From assembly GCF_014287795.1 (NCBI RefSeq), contig NZ_JACOON010000006.1, forward strand, positions 186,001 to 250,000: a stretch of DNA of 64,000 nucleotides. The letters are read 5' to 3'. Made by a program: the position numbers and the translations under genes. The notes beneath the pieces are model-generated. The model saw only the letters and a program-made list of their open reading frames with translations. It was not told the DNA's origin and made no database searches. Numbering within the stretch: position 1 is the first letter of the stretch; every line of letters begins with the position of its first letter. Positions 51,130-60,390 of this stretch are shown one piece after another. Origin of the DNA: Christensenella tenuis. GTDB lineage: Bacteria; Bacillota; Clostridia; Christensenellales; Christensenellaceae.

Positions 51130-52617
51130 TTACTGGGCGAATGCCCACTTCATGAGCGTTTCCTGGTCAAAGTCTTCCCTTTGGACTTCCCCCATCATCT
51201 CCCCTTCGTGCAAAACGATGATTCTGTCGCACAGCCCCAATAGTTCGGGCATTTCAGAAGAAACCACGATAACCGCTTTTCCTTCCTCCGCCAGCTCGCA
51301 GATCAATTTATAAATCTCTGCTTTTGCGCCGACATCGATTCCACGCGTGGGTTCGTCCATGATGAGTATTTCCGCTTCATCCAGGAGAAGTTTTCCCAGC
51401 ACCACCTTTTGCTGATTGCCGCCCGATAAGTTTTTGACAAGCTGTTCTTTCGATGGGGCTTTGATAGCCAGCATCTGCATCATCTTGTCCGCAAGCTCCG
51501 CTTCCTTTTTATTTCCGACAACAATTCCATTAAAATATTTATTCAGGTTTGATAATGTGAGGTTTTTTTTGATCGACATCGGCAGGACGAGGCCCACTCC
51601 TTTTCTGTCTTCATTTACAAGCCCGATCTTATTTTTAATTGCATCTCCGGGATTTCTGATTGTGATTTGTTCGCCCCGGACATAGATCTCGCCTTCATCC
51701 AGTTTATCGATCCCATAGATCGCACGCATAATTTCCGTCCGTCCCGCGCCCATCAGTCCTGCAAAGCCCAGTATTTCGCCTTTTCGCAGTGAAAACGAAA
51801 TGTCATGGAATACGCCTTCCCGCTTGAGCCCTTTCACCTCAAATACCTGTTCGCCGATCTCATTGTTTTTTTCAGGATATACCTGCGATAACTCCCGCCC
51901 TACCATCGCAACGATAATCTGGTCGATATCGATATTCTCTGTTGGAAAAGTATCGATAAAGGTTCCGTCCCGCAAGATCGTTACTTCGTCTGAGATTTTT
52001 AGAACTTCATCCATTTTGTGCGAAATATAGACGATTGCTACCCCTTTTGCTTTCAGATCGTTCAGCACCGCGAAGAGCTGGTCCACCTCTTTGTCCGTTA
52101 TTGCGGATGTAGGTTCGTCCATGATTACGATTTTGGCGTTATAGGAAACGCATTTTGCAATTTCAACCATTTGCCTCTCGGAAACGCTGAGATCTTTCAT
52201 CAGAACTTTGGGATCCAAGCTGACGCCGACGCGTGCAAGAAGCTCTTTTGCTTTTTCGCACATCGCGGTTCTATCGATTATCCCGTTTTTCAGTATTTCC
52301 CTCCCAAGGAACATATTTTCTGCAATCGTCATATGGGGAATGTATGAAAGTTCCTGATGCACCATGGTGATCCCCATCCCGATCGCCTGCCCCTGGCTGT
52401 ACCTGGAGATTTCCCTGCCGTCATAAATTATCTTTCCGCTATCCGGTACGTACATCCCCATGAGAACCTTCATCAATGTTGATTTTCCGGCGCCGTTCTC
52501 TCCCATCAGCGCGTGGACCGTCCCACATTTTAATTTCAGGTTTACATTTTCAAGTGCCTTTACTCCCGGAAATGATTTACAAATATCAACCATTTCCAAA
52601 ATATACTCATTAGCCAA
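51130..52617 (-). CDS. Sugar ABC transporter ATP-binding protein (second system, RbsA-type)
   Basis: 495 residues, two ATPase modules. First: Walker A 'GENGAGKST', signature region 'LSVSERQMVEIAK', Walker B 'IVIMDEPTSAI'. Second: 'GLMGAGRTEIMRA', 'LSGGNQQKVVLGK', 'LIMDEPTRGIDVG'. The start is a TTG at 52617 preceded by AAGGTGG about 12 bases upstream; no in-frame ATG lies nearer. It is the first gene of the second sugar operon, behind its own sigma-A promoter (52698-52726). Confidence 0.93.
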   Translation of the reverse strand: MANEYILEMVDICKSFPGVKALENVNLKLKCGTVHALMGENGAGKSTLMKVLMGMYVPDSGKIIYDGREISRYSQGQAIGMGITMVHQELSYIPHMTIAENMFLGREILKNGIIDRTAMCEKAKELLARVGVSLDPKVLMKDLSVSERQMVEIAKCVSYNAKIVIMDEPTSAITDKEVDQLFAVLNDLKAKGVAIVYISHKMDEVLKISDEVTILRDGTFIDTFPTENIDIDQIIVAMVGRELSQVYPEKNNEIGEQVFEVKGLKREGVFHDISFSLRKGEILGFAGLMGAGRTEIMRAIYGIDKLDEGEIYVRGEQITIRNPGDAIKNKIGLVNEDRKGVGLVLPMSIKKNLTLSNLNKYFNGIVVGNKKEAELADKMMQMLAIKAPSKEQLVKNLSGGNQQKVVLGKLLLDEAEILIMDEPTRGIDVGAKAEIYKLICELAEEGKAVIVVSSEMPELLGLCDRIIVLHEGEMMGEVQREDFDQETLMKWAFAQ

Positions 52618-52697
52618 TTTAATTTACACACCACCTTTTAATGAAAAAAATTTTATACGTCTTGAAATGATTGTAAATGCTCTTTAATATGTTTCAC

Positions 52698-52726
52698 ATT
52701 TTACCACCGTTCTACCCATTAGTCAA
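52698..52726 (-). promoter_or_regulatory. Promoter of the second sugar operon
   Basis: TTGACT (52726-52721), N17, TAAAAT (52703-52698) on the minus strand. The spacer and the AT-rich flank (52730-52765) probably hold the ROK repressor's operator; no exact repeat stands out. Confidence 0.75.
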
Positions 52727-52756
52727 GTGGCTTTTTAAAGTCATTTTAATTTAAAT

Positions 52757-52792
52757 CAAAAAAATAAGCCTCTCTTTCTTCGAAAGAGAGGC
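52757..52792 (-). terminator. Terminator of the ROK repressor gene
   Basis: GCCTCTCTTTC and its complement (52768-52778, 52782-52792) with a 3-base loop, followed on the minus strand by TTATTTTTTT. It separates repressor and transporter transcription units. Confidence 0.9.
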
Positions 52793-52806
52793 CCGGCGTC
52801 ATAAAA

Positions 52807-53970
52807 TCAATACACTTTTTCCACTTCCATAAAAAGGTTGAGCGGTATGATGGCGGCCCCCATCACAGAGGCGTTCATCCCCAGTTCAGAGACTACAATC
52901 CTGACATCTTTTTCGGAAAAAAGCTTCTCGCCGTTGAATGTGCGCTTTCTTACCTTTTCAATAAAGCTTTTCGCATAATTTGCCATTTCTCCGCCAAGAA
53001 CAATATAGCGCGGATCAAATATCAAAATAATATTCCTCAGGCCAGCTGCCAGAAATTCGATATATTCATCCATGACTTCAGCGGCAGTCTCATTTTTTTG
53101 GTCGTACATTTCAAAAAACGCCCGCACAGATGAAGCTTTTTTCCCAGCTTTTTCGCGGTACAGGTCCAACAGGGCACGTTCGGAAATATAGGAGTTCCAG
53201 CACCCTTTGTTTCCACACACACACATAGCTCCATCCTTCACGATTGTCATGTGCCCCAATTCTCCGGCCCGTTTGTTATATCCCTTGTAGACCTTGTTTC
53301 CGGAGATAATTCCCGCGCCAATACCTTCATTGATAGAAATATAGACCATGTCATTCTTATTATGGCATACGCCGATTTTATATTCTGCAACTGCAGCGGC
53401 ATTGGATTCATTTTCGACATAGATCGGAAAATCAAACAGCGCTTCATATTTTCTGAAATCTATGTTATCGATGTTCAGATTAGCGGCAAATTCAAGAATT
53501 TTGTCCTTTTCATTCACAGTTCCGGGAAGCGATATCCCCATTCCGATAATCCGGGAGGAATCGATATTCATGATCTTCAGCATTTCGTCAATTTCGCTTT
53601 TTACATCGGACATCATTTTATCCATATCGCGAAGAACATCGAATTCTATGAGCCGATCGCAGATAATTTCATAATTCATGTTAATAAGAACAAAGCGAAT
53701 CCTGCCTATTTGAAAATCTACGCCAATCGAATATTTCGCATTTTTTACAAATTCGACAATCGTCGGACGGCGTCCGCCCGTAGAGCTTGCGACCCCAGCT
53801 TCTTTCAATACGCCAATTTCGATTAGCTCATTGACGTTAGAGATGACCGTGGGCAGGCTGACGCTGATCGCCTTCCCAAGTTCGCTCTTTGTCATTTTCT
53901 TTTTCCGCCGCAGCAGGCTCATAATTTTTCGCCTGTTAATATCTTTGATAACGCTTTGATCTACCTTCAA
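52807..53970 (-). CDS. ROK-family transcriptional repressor (NagC/XylR-type)
   Basis: 387 residues. A winged helix spans ~10-65 ('MSLLRRKKKMTKSELGKAISVSLPTVISNVNELI'), followed by a ROK sugar-binding domain with 'VDFQIGRIRFVLI' in place of the kinase DxGxT loop (so no kinase activity), 'GELGHMTIV' and the zinc motif 'CVCGNKGCWNSY'. The ligand is presumably the sugar taken up by the operon downstream, which it likely represses. The start is TTG 53970, GGAGG 9 bases upstream. It has its own promoter and terminator. Confidence 0.9.
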   Translation of the reverse strand: MKVDQSVIKDINRRKIMSLLRRKKKMTKSELGKAISVSLPTVISNVNELIEIGVLKEAGVASSTGGRRPTIVEFVKNAKYSIGVDFQIGRIRFVLINMNYEIICDRLIEFDVLRDMDKMMSDVKSEIDEMLKIMNIDSSRIIGMGISLPGTVNEKDKILEFAANLNIDNIDFRKYEALFDFPIYVENESNAAAVAEYKIGVCHNKNDMVYISINEGIGAGIISGNKVYKGYNKRAGELGHMTIVKDGAMCVCGNKGCWNSYISERALLDLYREKAGKKASSVRAFFEMYDQKNETAAEVMDEYIEFLAAGLRNIILIFDPRYIVLGGEMANYAKSFIEKVRKRTFNGEKLFSEKDVRIVVSELGMNASVMGAAIIPLNLFMEVEKVY

Positions 53971-54000
53971 TCATTTAGTCCTCCGCCTTAAGTTAATAAC

Positions 54001-54029
54001 ATTCTATAATATCCCCAATAATTTTTCAA
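54001..54029 (-). promoter_or_regulatory. Promoter of the ROK repressor
   Basis: TTGAAA (54029-54024), N17, TAGAAT (54006-54001) on the minus strand. Confidence 0.65.
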
Positions 54030-54159
54030 GGCATTTAAGTAAGTTGTTTTAAAAACAAATGCCCATTTTTCACGAATCATTACGAATGCAATCGGCTGTA
54101 TTTCCCGAGACGACACCTACCGCTTTCCATGCTTCATCATTCCGCAAATTCGTACGCAA

Positions 54160-54189
54160 AAAGGATTTGGCATGTCTGCCAAATCCTTT
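54160..54189 (-). terminator. Orphan terminator hairpin upstream of the cargo gene
   Basis: AAAGGATTTGGCA and its complement with a 4-base loop (54160-54172, 54177-54189), followed by a T-run on the minus strand. No convincing gene feeds it. The stretch 54190-54550 contains only overlapping short frames, one of them cysteine-rich (54267-54488, minus) but without a ribosome binding site. Confidence 0.7.
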
Positions 54190-54559
54190 ATCGCTTTTAA
54201 AGAAACCGGTGGAGCGAGGCATATGCGCCGCCCGAAAGCACCATAGATTCCATCCGGGATTCAAATTCACTGTTCCGTCCTTTCGCGGGCTGTTTCCTTT
54301 CCCTGCAAAATGATGGATTCCCGTTGCCCAACGGCAGCCCGCACCTTCGGCGCAGGGCGCATCCCGTCGCCTTCCTGCACGCCGGGCACGGCACAAAATT
54401 CCCCCAAGCCGCTGCACCGCGCACATATTCCGGCGCGTGTACGTCCGCAGCAGCTAGCAAAAGTATCTCCCAAGCTAAAAACCATTGCCGTACTTCTTAC
54501 CTGAACCTGCATCCAGTATAAACATACTTATCCAAGCAGTTTCCTTTTTTTTCATAAAA

Positions 54560-54587
54560 TGAGCCATTTTCCTTTCCATTCCGTATA
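54560..54587 (+). promoter_or_regulatory. ECF-type promoter of the zinc-ribbon peptide gene
   Basis: TGAGCC (54560-54565), 16-base spacer, CGTATA (54582-54587), preceded by AAAA. This matches the TGAAAC-N16-CGTATA architecture of sigma-W-like ECF factors. The same AAAATGAGCC-N16-CGTATA occurs upstream of the small gene at 62257. Confidence 0.8.
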
Positions 54588-54612
54588 TTCTAATATCAAG
54601 GAGGTAACGATC

Positions 54613-54864
54613 ATGGCAACTTTTACAGATGAAAACGGCAAAGTATTAACAGATGAGGAGCTTGAGCGGGCTGCGGGCGGATTTGGGATTTTTAATGGGA
54701 AAACAGGCCGGTCTAAAATGAGGTGGAAAGTTTGTCCCAAATGCGGCGGTACCGATTTCAAAGTCGATCCCGATCCCACTATAACAAAAACCGGCAGAGA
54801 GAATGGTCTTTATTACGCATGTAAAAAATGCGGTTGGACTGGCTGGATAGGCAATAACGAATAA
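54613..54864 (+). CDS. Double-glycine leader peptide with zinc-ribbon-like core, probable NHLP cargo
   Basis: 83 residues. Residues 1-23 form a leader: acidic helix 'LTDEELERAAGG' ending in Gly22-Gly23, the cleavage site read by C39 peptidases. The 60-residue core has four cysteines in two CxxC knuckles, C41/C44 ('CPKCGG') and C70/C73 ('CKKCGW'), the pattern of a zinc ribbon, with Trp/Lys/Arg-rich flanks and a W-x-G-W end. It starts at 54613 after AAGGAGG. Its own ECF-type promoter lies 25 bases upstream. It converges with the NHLP export operon, whose peptidase would process it. A secreted zinc-ribbon bacteriocin or signal is inferred; no modifying enzyme is encoded nearby. Confidence 0.75.
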   Translation: MATFTDENGKVLTDEELERAAGGFGIFNGKTGRSKMRWKVCPKCGGTDFKVDPDPTITKTGRENGLYYACKKCGWTGWIGNNE

Positions 54865-54898
54865 CGGCGCCTTCCGGGCAGCGGCAAGCGGTTCCACT

Positions 54899-54928
54899 GC
54901 CGCCATGTTAAGCGGCGGCTTTCTTTTT
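54899..54928. terminator. Terminator between the cargo gene and the export operon
   Basis: GCCGCC...GGCGGC hairpin followed by TTTCTTTTT on the plus strand, lying in the 64-base gap between convergent genes. Confidence 0.7.
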
Positions 54929-56068
54929 CTACTGGCCTTCCATTTCCGTATGCACGAATTTCCCGCCTTGTATCACCAAATATTCGTAATCATACGGATC
55001 ACTGTAGGAAACATCCGGCAGGCCGGTGAGAAGATCCGGAACAATATTCCCGGCGATGCCCTCTGCGCGATCCGCGTTCGCGCGCAGATTGGCAGGCAGC
55101 GTTTCATTGCTGCCGTCGTAATTTGAGGCGATCAGGTTCACAATGTCATAACCCTGTACCGCTTCGTTTTCCGGCGCCTCCCCATACTTTTCTTCATACC
55201 GCCGCGCCCATTCCGTATATTCTTCGCTTTGGTCAACCGGGTACATCGCGGGCACAACCGTTCCATCGAGCCCGCCCAGGGAATCGACCGTCTCCTGGCT
55301 GCCGAGCGTGAAGCTGGCGAGCAGTTTCATTTCCGGAAACAGCTCTTTGATTGCCGCAAGAATATCCGCGGCCCAATAAGACCTATAATAGGGAACATAG
55401 GCCGTATCTATGCCGAGCGCCCTCCAGGCATGCATTTCGTCCGCGAATTCCTGCTGCGTAAAGGGTTCGGACAGCGAGCCGGCCGTACTTGCGCCGCCTG
55501 TCCCCGACAGCAGTCCGCGTTCGAACGCATTTGCCTGCGCGATTTCAAACGGCGTTCCGCTATGTATCACCCCGACGTTTTGCGCGTTCCCGGCATTTGC
55601 GTAAAGCCCCATTGCAAACCCGAGGTGGCTCGCCGGAAGCGAGAAGGGAAAGAAGGAGGAATATCCTTTTCCCACTGTTTCGTCATAATACCCCTGTACT
55701 GCAAAAAATGCTTTATGAAAATCGTCCATTGTCTTTGCCGCAGCATCGATGACCTCATAATCCTGCAAGCTGACGACGGCAGTGATATTCGGGTCCTCCG
55801 CAAGCTTGTTGTCCGTTTCCAGCGACCCTTCAAATTCCTGCGCATCGCCATAAGTTTCCACACTGATTTGGTAAGGCCCGGTATATTCTTCGATTGCCAT
55901 CTGCATTCCTTTTTCGTAGCGGGAGGCGTTATATTCCATGCCGCTGCGGTAAACGAGCGCAATCCTGATTGCGTTTGCGTCCTGCTGCACCGGCTGCTGC
56001 GCGCAGCCTGCAAACAGAACGCCCGCCACAACCAGGATGCATACCAGAATAAATATTATTTTTCTCAT
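54929..56068 (-). CDS. Solute-binding lipoprotein, branched-chain amino acid (LivJ) type
   Basis: 379 residues. Signal peptide with lipobox 'FAGC' (Cys ~22), then a Peripla_BP_6 two-lobed domain: 'ALVYRSGMEYNASRYEKGMQMA', 'VVSLQDYEVIDAAAKTM', 'FTQQEFADEMHAW' and 'VQGYDIVNLIASN'. Proteins of this type bind amino acids, amides or small peptides. It is the last gene of the NHLP export operon, 27 bases after the second ABC exporter, yet no matching import permease is encoded. It may serve as a sensor, an immunity or receptor component, or a chaperone for the exported peptide; all of these are inference. Confidence 0.85.
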   Translation of the reverse strand: MRKIIFILVCILVVAGVLFAGCAQQPVQQDANAIRIALVYRSGMEYNASRYEKGMQMAIEEYTGPYQISVETYGDAQEFEGSLETDNKLAEDPNITAVVSLQDYEVIDAAAKTMDDFHKAFFAVQGYYDETVGKGYSSFFPFSLPASHLGFAMGLYANAGNAQNVGVIHSGTPFEIAQANAFERGLLSGTGGASTAGSLSEPFTQQEFADEMHAWRALGIDTAYVPYYRSYWAADILAAIKELFPEMKLLASFTLGSQETVDSLGGLDGTVVPAMYPVDQSEEYTEWARRYEEKYGEAPENEAVQGYDIVNLIASNYDGSNETLPANLRANADRAEGIAGNIVPDLLTGLPDVSYSDPYDYEYLVIQGGKFVHTEMEGQ

Positions 56069-56095
56069 ATCATTACCACCATAGCCCGCCGCGCT

Positions 56096-58234
56096 TTATT
56101 TGATTTGGCGTGCGGCAAACTCATAAAACAGTCCTTTCTTTCCCATGAGCTCGTCGTATGTTCCTTCCTCCGCAATCCTGCCGCCGTCAATCATCACAAT
56201 CCGGTCGCATTTTTTTACGGTGGACAGACGGTGTGCAATCACGATCCGCGTGCACCCGAGCTTTGCAATATTTTCAGCAACCTCGTTTTGCACAACGTTA
56301 TCGAGGGCGCTTGTCGCTTCGTCAAACAAAAGCACTTGCGGCTTTCCGGCGAGAGCGCGCGCAATCAGAATCCGCTGCTTCTGGCCGCCGGAAATTCCGC
56401 CGCTGCCTTCGCTGATCATGGTATACATACCCATGGGCATCTGCCCGATGTCTTCCGCGATCCCCGCGAGGCGCGCGGCCTCCCAGGCCTCGTCCAGTGT
56501 GCTCCACGGCGCAGTCAGTGTAATATTGGAAAAAATATCCCCTGCGAACAGCTTTCCGTTTTGCAGGTCAACGCCGATCCTCTGGCGCATGCTTCGCAGG
56601 TCAAGCTCTTCGATGTCTTCGCCGTCGAAATAAACCGCGCCCGCTTCCGGCTTCTCAAAGCCGATCAGCAGCCGCATCAGCGTAGATTTCCCGCACCCGC
56701 TTTTTCCCACAATTCCAACGTATTCCCCCGGTTTGATGTGCAGGCTGAAATCGTCGAGAACAACGGGCAAATCTTCACGGTACCGGAAGGTCACGTGGGA
56801 AAGCTCCACCTCGCCCCGGAGCTCTGCCACCTGCTTTTTGTTTTCGCCGGTTTCCGGCTGCGCGTCATAAATCGGCTGGACCATCTCCAGCAGCGGCCCT
56901 ATGGACGCAAGCTGGGCCGTAATGCCCGCAAGCGCCAGAAGCGCGGCAGAAACCGCTCCATAGGCGGTTGAAAAAGCAATATAGTCCGACTGTGAAACCT
57001 CGTTTTCTCCAGCAACGAAATAAAGGAGGATTGTGCCGCCGAGCGTGACAGCCGCTGAAATCGCGGTGCTGAACTTCAAAAACAGGGGCGGATTGTAGGA
57101 AAGCCTTCCCTCCTGCGAAAACAGCTTTGCCCATTTGGCAAACGCCCTCTTTTCCGCCCCGGCAAGTTTGATTTTCTGGATCCCGCCAAACAGGCTGAAT
57201 ACCAGGCCGTTCAGCTTGATGGAAATATCCGTTTTCCGCTTGGAAACATGAATTTGGACAATTGCCGTGAGGACAATGACCGCAAGCATAGCTGCAATGA
57301 CGAGCATCCCCGGCCCCACGAGCGTAGGGGCAAAGGAGGCCATCTGGAAAATATACACAAATGAAAACAAAGCGGAAAGCCCGGTTGTAAGGACTGTTCC
57401 GGAAAGAATCTCCCCGATCGCGTTCATGCTGCCCACGCGTTCGGAAAGTTCGCCCGCCGAATAGTCTTTAAAAAAGGAAACGGGCAGGGAAAATACCCGT
57501 GACATCACCGCGTTTTGCGAAGCCACCGACATTTTATCCATAAACCGGCGCAGGATGAGGCTGCGCGATATGCCGAAAAGCAGGCTCCCGACCGTGGCCC
57601 CGACAAGAAGGGCCGTTACCGGAAAAACATCCGCCGTCAGGCCGCCGGGAATGATATTATCAAAAATCAGCTTGTTGATCTGCGGAAGGACCATCCCAAG
57701 GAGGCTTACGCACAGCGACGCGACAAGCACCCAGATGACATCCCCCACGGAAAAGGAATGCAGGCGGAACATCAGCGTATCGATGAGCTTCAGCGGTTTG
57801 GCGGGAAACCCGCGGTAAAAGCAGAGCGCCTGCTCCAGAAGCTCCCCGGCTGTTTTTTCGTTGATCCGTACTTTTCCGTTTTCGTCATGGTAAGCGTAGC
57901 CGCCAAAGGCCATAGGCAGCAGCGCCACCGGCGTTCCGTCTTTTTTTGCGCCAAGCAGCGGCCCTGTCGCGTCCTTCCACCATTTTCCGGTCAGCTCCAC
58001 GCGCCGGTGCATGACGCCGGTCGGCCGCAGCACATATTCAACCCTTTCATATGGATCTTCAATTTTGTCCGGCACTTCCCCCGCTTCGATCTTCCAAAAA
58101 CGAAGCACCTCCTGCAACGCGCCGTCGATTCCCTTTTTTCGGTCAGGCGCGCTTTTTCCCGCGTGCGGTTTCTCAAAAATCGAAAGAAGGTCCCGGAGCG
58201 CTTCGTCCATTGCCTTTTGTTCCTCTTTTCCCAC
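56096..58234 (-). CDS. NHLP-type bacteriocin export ABC transporter, permease/ATPase (second ABC)
   Basis: 712 residues. The N-terminal ~150 residues are a soluble domain unique to this group ('VEYVLRPTGVMHRRVEL', 'GTPVALLPM'); six membrane helices follow (~165-440), then an ATPase: Walker A 'GKSGCGKST', signature 'ISGGQKQR', Walker B 'LLFDEATSALD', switch His 'IAHRLS'. There is no peptidase domain. The layout matches the second ABC protein of NHLP (nitrile hydratase leader peptide) export systems, always found with the C39-type partner encoded 21 bases upstream. The GTG start follows GGAGGAG. Confidence 0.9.
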   Translation of the reverse strand: MGKEEQKAMDEALRDLLSIFEKPHAGKSAPDRKKGIDGALQEVLRFWKIEAGEVPDKIEDPYERVEYVLRPTGVMHRRVELTGKWWKDATGPLLGAKKDGTPVALLPMAFGGYAYHDENGKVRINEKTAGELLEQALCFYRGFPAKPLKLIDTLMFRLHSFSVGDVIWVLVASLCVSLLGMVLPQINKLIFDNIIPGGLTADVFPVTALLVGATVGSLLFGISRSLILRRFMDKMSVASQNAVMSRVFSLPVSFFKDYSAGELSERVGSMNAIGEILSGTVLTTGLSALFSFVYIFQMASFAPTLVGPGMLVIAAMLAVIVLTAIVQIHVSKRKTDISIKLNGLVFSLFGGIQKIKLAGAEKRAFAKWAKLFSQEGRLSYNPPLFLKFSTAISAAVTLGGTILLYFVAGENEVSQSDYIAFSTAYGAVSAALLALAGITAQLASIGPLLEMVQPIYDAQPETGENKKQVAELRGEVELSHVTFRYREDLPVVLDDFSLHIKPGEYVGIVGKSGCGKSTLMRLLIGFEKPEAGAVYFDGEDIEELDLRSMRQRIGVDLQNGKLFAGDIFSNITLTAPWSTLDEAWEAARLAGIAEDIGQMPMGMYTMISEGSGGISGGQKQRILIARALAGKPQVLLFDEATSALDNVVQNEVAENIAKLGCTRIVIAHRLSTVKKCDRIVMIDGGRIAEEGTYDELMGKKGLFYEFAARQIK

Positions 58235-58255
58235 GTTCCACTCCTCCTTCCTTCT

Positions 58256-60379
58256 TCAATCGTCCAACAATTTTTCGTAGGTTCCATGCCTCGCGAGCAG
58301 GCTTTCATGCGTGCCGCGCTCCGCCACGTTCCCATGATCCAGGACAATAATTTCCCCGCAGTCGCGGATCGTTGAAAGCCGGTGGGCAATGATAATGAGC
58401 GTGATCCCCTTCTCTTTCAGGTTTTCCATGATTTGCTGCTCTGTTTTGGCGTCCAGGGCGGACGTCGCCTCGTCCAGAATCAAAACGGACGGTTTCCTGA
58501 CCAGGGCGCGGGCAATCTCAAGGCGCTGGCGCTGCCCCCCGGAATAATTTTTCCCGCCGTCCACCACCATATCGTCGTATCCGTCCGGACGCAGCATAAT
58601 ATCCTCATGGATTTCGGCGGTCTTGCATGCCTCGACCACATCCGAAAAGGGAATGCTCCGGTCCCACATTGTAATGTTATTCAGCACCGTATCCTCAAAC
58701 AGGACGATTTCCTGATCCACCACGCTTACGGAATCCGTAAGAATGCTCCGCGGGATCTCCCCGCGCGGGGTTCCGTCGAACAAAATACGTCCCTCCCACG
58801 GCGGATACAGCCCGGAGATCAGTTTAGCCAACGTCGATTTTCCGCTACCCGAAGCACCGACGAACGCAATGCTCTTTCCGCATTCCACGTGCAGGCTGAA
58901 TTCCGAGATCAGCGGCGGCGAAAGTTTCGCGTACCCAAACGTCACGCCTTCCATATCGACCGTCCCCCGCAGTTTTCCGTCCGCTTCCCCTTCTTCGGAT
59001 ACGTCCGGTTTATAATGGAATACGTCGTCGATCCGTTCCATTTGTGTGCGCATTTCAAAAAACGTCGTGCCTACCTGCACAATTTCGTTGACCGGCGCGA
59101 GGAAAGAAGACAAAATTCCCTGGAACGCAAGCAGGGTACCTATGGTGAAGCTGCCGTCCAGAATGAGGTATACGCCGAGCATCAGCACCGCGATATTCGC
59201 AAGCTGCTGCACAAACTGCGGAATCATATTATAAAACTGGTTTGCTTTTTGCAGTTGGATTTTTCCGTTGTTGGCGCGGGCATACGTCCCGCTCCAGCGT
59301 TCAAAATACCCGTTTTCCGCCCCTGCCGCCTTGATGCTTTCCGCCATATCGAAGCCTGCCGCGGTAACGCCCGAAAGAAGGCCCATATCCCGCTCAATCA
59401 CCCGGCTGGCATTGACGCGTTTTTTGGCAATGATACGCATGACCGCCAAATTCACCGCAGCGGCGGCAATGCCCACAGCGGAAAGAAGGACGCTGTAGCG
59501 CAGCAGGACGATCAGGTACAGCACCAGCAGGCACACGTTGACGGCAAGCGGCGCGATCCTTCCGATCAGCGTAGAGGCGATTCCTTCATTGCTTGCCTGC
59601 CGCGCGGCAATATCGCCGATATAGCGCTGTGCAAAAAAACCGACCGGCAGCCGCAGCACATGCCACATGAAGGACGAGCTGGCCACCGTTGCCATCTTCC
59701 CCTGAATACGCATCCAATATACATTCTGGATGGACGCCGTTACAAACTGGAAAACCAGCACCGCCAGCATGACGGAAATGAGAGGCGTCAGCCATTCCGG
59801 ATTTTTCCCGGATAAAATGTTGTCCATAAACACCTTGGAAAACAGGGGAATTACAATGGCAATGGCCGCAGCAATGAGCGACCACAGCATCACAAACACA
59901 ACCGCCCCCCGGCTCCCCCGGAGTCTTTTCCTTGCAAAATCCATAACGCTCGCGGGCTTTCCTTCCCGCCGGAACGCCTCCGCCGGTTCGAAGCAAAGGA
60001 CAATTCCGGTGAACGAGCGGTCAAATTCCTCCATGCCCACGGATATCCTTCCGCGCGCCGGGTCGTTTATCACAGCTTTGTCTCCTTTGAACCCGCACAG
60101 CACAACGAAATGGTTAAAATTCCAATGCAGGATAGCCGGAAAGCCACACTGTTTTACATCCTCGATTTCCATCCGGTAGCCCGCGGCCTCAAGGCCGTAG
60201 GCCCTCGCTGCCGTCACGAGGCTTTTCGCGCTGCTGCCGTCGCGCGATACCCCGCAATCGCCGCGCACCTGTTCCAGCGACAGCCATTTCCCATAAAAGG
60301 CAAGCACCATCGCCAGGCAGGCGGCTCCGCATTCAAGCGCCTCCATCTGCATAACCACCGGGACCTTTGCCACCTTCAT
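58256..60379 (-). CDS. NHLP-type bacteriocin export ABC transporter with C39 peptidase
   Basis: 707 residues. The C39 peptidase domain (~1-135) is intact: catalytic Cys17 in 'ALECGAACL' with Gln11, His90 in 'NFNHFVVL' and Asp106 in 'INDPARG'. Six membrane helices follow (~160-430), then the ATPase: 'GASGSGKST', 'YSGGQRQR', 'LILDEATSALD', 'IAHRLST'. It cuts double-glycine leaders and exports the core peptide. The ATG at 60379 follows GAGGAGG; an in-frame GTG at 60394 overlaps the adaptor gene stop. The 83-aa zinc-ribbon peptide is the obvious substrate. Confidence 0.94.
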   Translation of the reverse strand: MKVAKVPVVMQMEALECGAACLAMVLAFYGKWLSLEQVRGDCGVSRDGSSAKSLVTAARAYGLEAAGYRMEIEDVKQCGFPAILHWNFNHFVVLCGFKGDKAVINDPARGRISVGMEEFDRSFTGIVLCFEPAEAFRREGKPASVMDFARKRLRGSRGAVVFVMLWSLIAAAIAIVIPLFSKVFMDNILSGKNPEWLTPLISVMLAVLVFQFVTASIQNVYWMRIQGKMATVASSSFMWHVLRLPVGFFAQRYIGDIAARQASNEGIASTLIGRIAPLAVNVCLLVLYLIVLLRYSVLLSAVGIAAAAVNLAVMRIIAKKRVNASRVIERDMGLLSGVTAAGFDMAESIKAAGAENGYFERWSGTYARANNGKIQLQKANQFYNMIPQFVQQLANIAVLMLGVYLILDGSFTIGTLLAFQGILSSFLAPVNEIVQVGTTFFEMRTQMERIDDVFHYKPDVSEEGEADGKLRGTVDMEGVTFGYAKLSPPLISEFSLHVECGKSIAFVGASGSGKSTLAKLISGLYPPWEGRILFDGTPRGEIPRSILTDSVSVVDQEIVLFEDTVLNNITMWDRSIPFSDVVEACKTAEIHEDIMLRPDGYDDMVVDGGKNYSGGQRQRLEIARALVRKPSVLILDEATSALDAKTEQQIMENLKEKGITLIIIAHRLSTIRDCGEIIVLDHGNVAERGTHESLLARHGTYEKLLDD

Positions 60380-60390
60380 ATGCCGCCTCC

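Noticed and set aside
54267..54488. Cysteine-rich minus-strand frame opposite the cargo promoter region, considered as another peptide precursor
   Set aside because: No ribosome binding site, no GG leader, and overlapping frames of equal length; an orphan terminator follows but this is not enough.
54613..54864. Lanthipeptide or thiopeptide precursor
   Set aside because: No LanB, LanC, LanM, YcaO or radical SAM maturase lies in the locus and the cysteines form CxxC knuckles typical of zinc ribbons.
55229..56971. 580-aa plus-strand frame across the binding lipoprotein and ABC exporter
   Set aside because: It spans two well supported minus-strand genes and has no recognisable domain.
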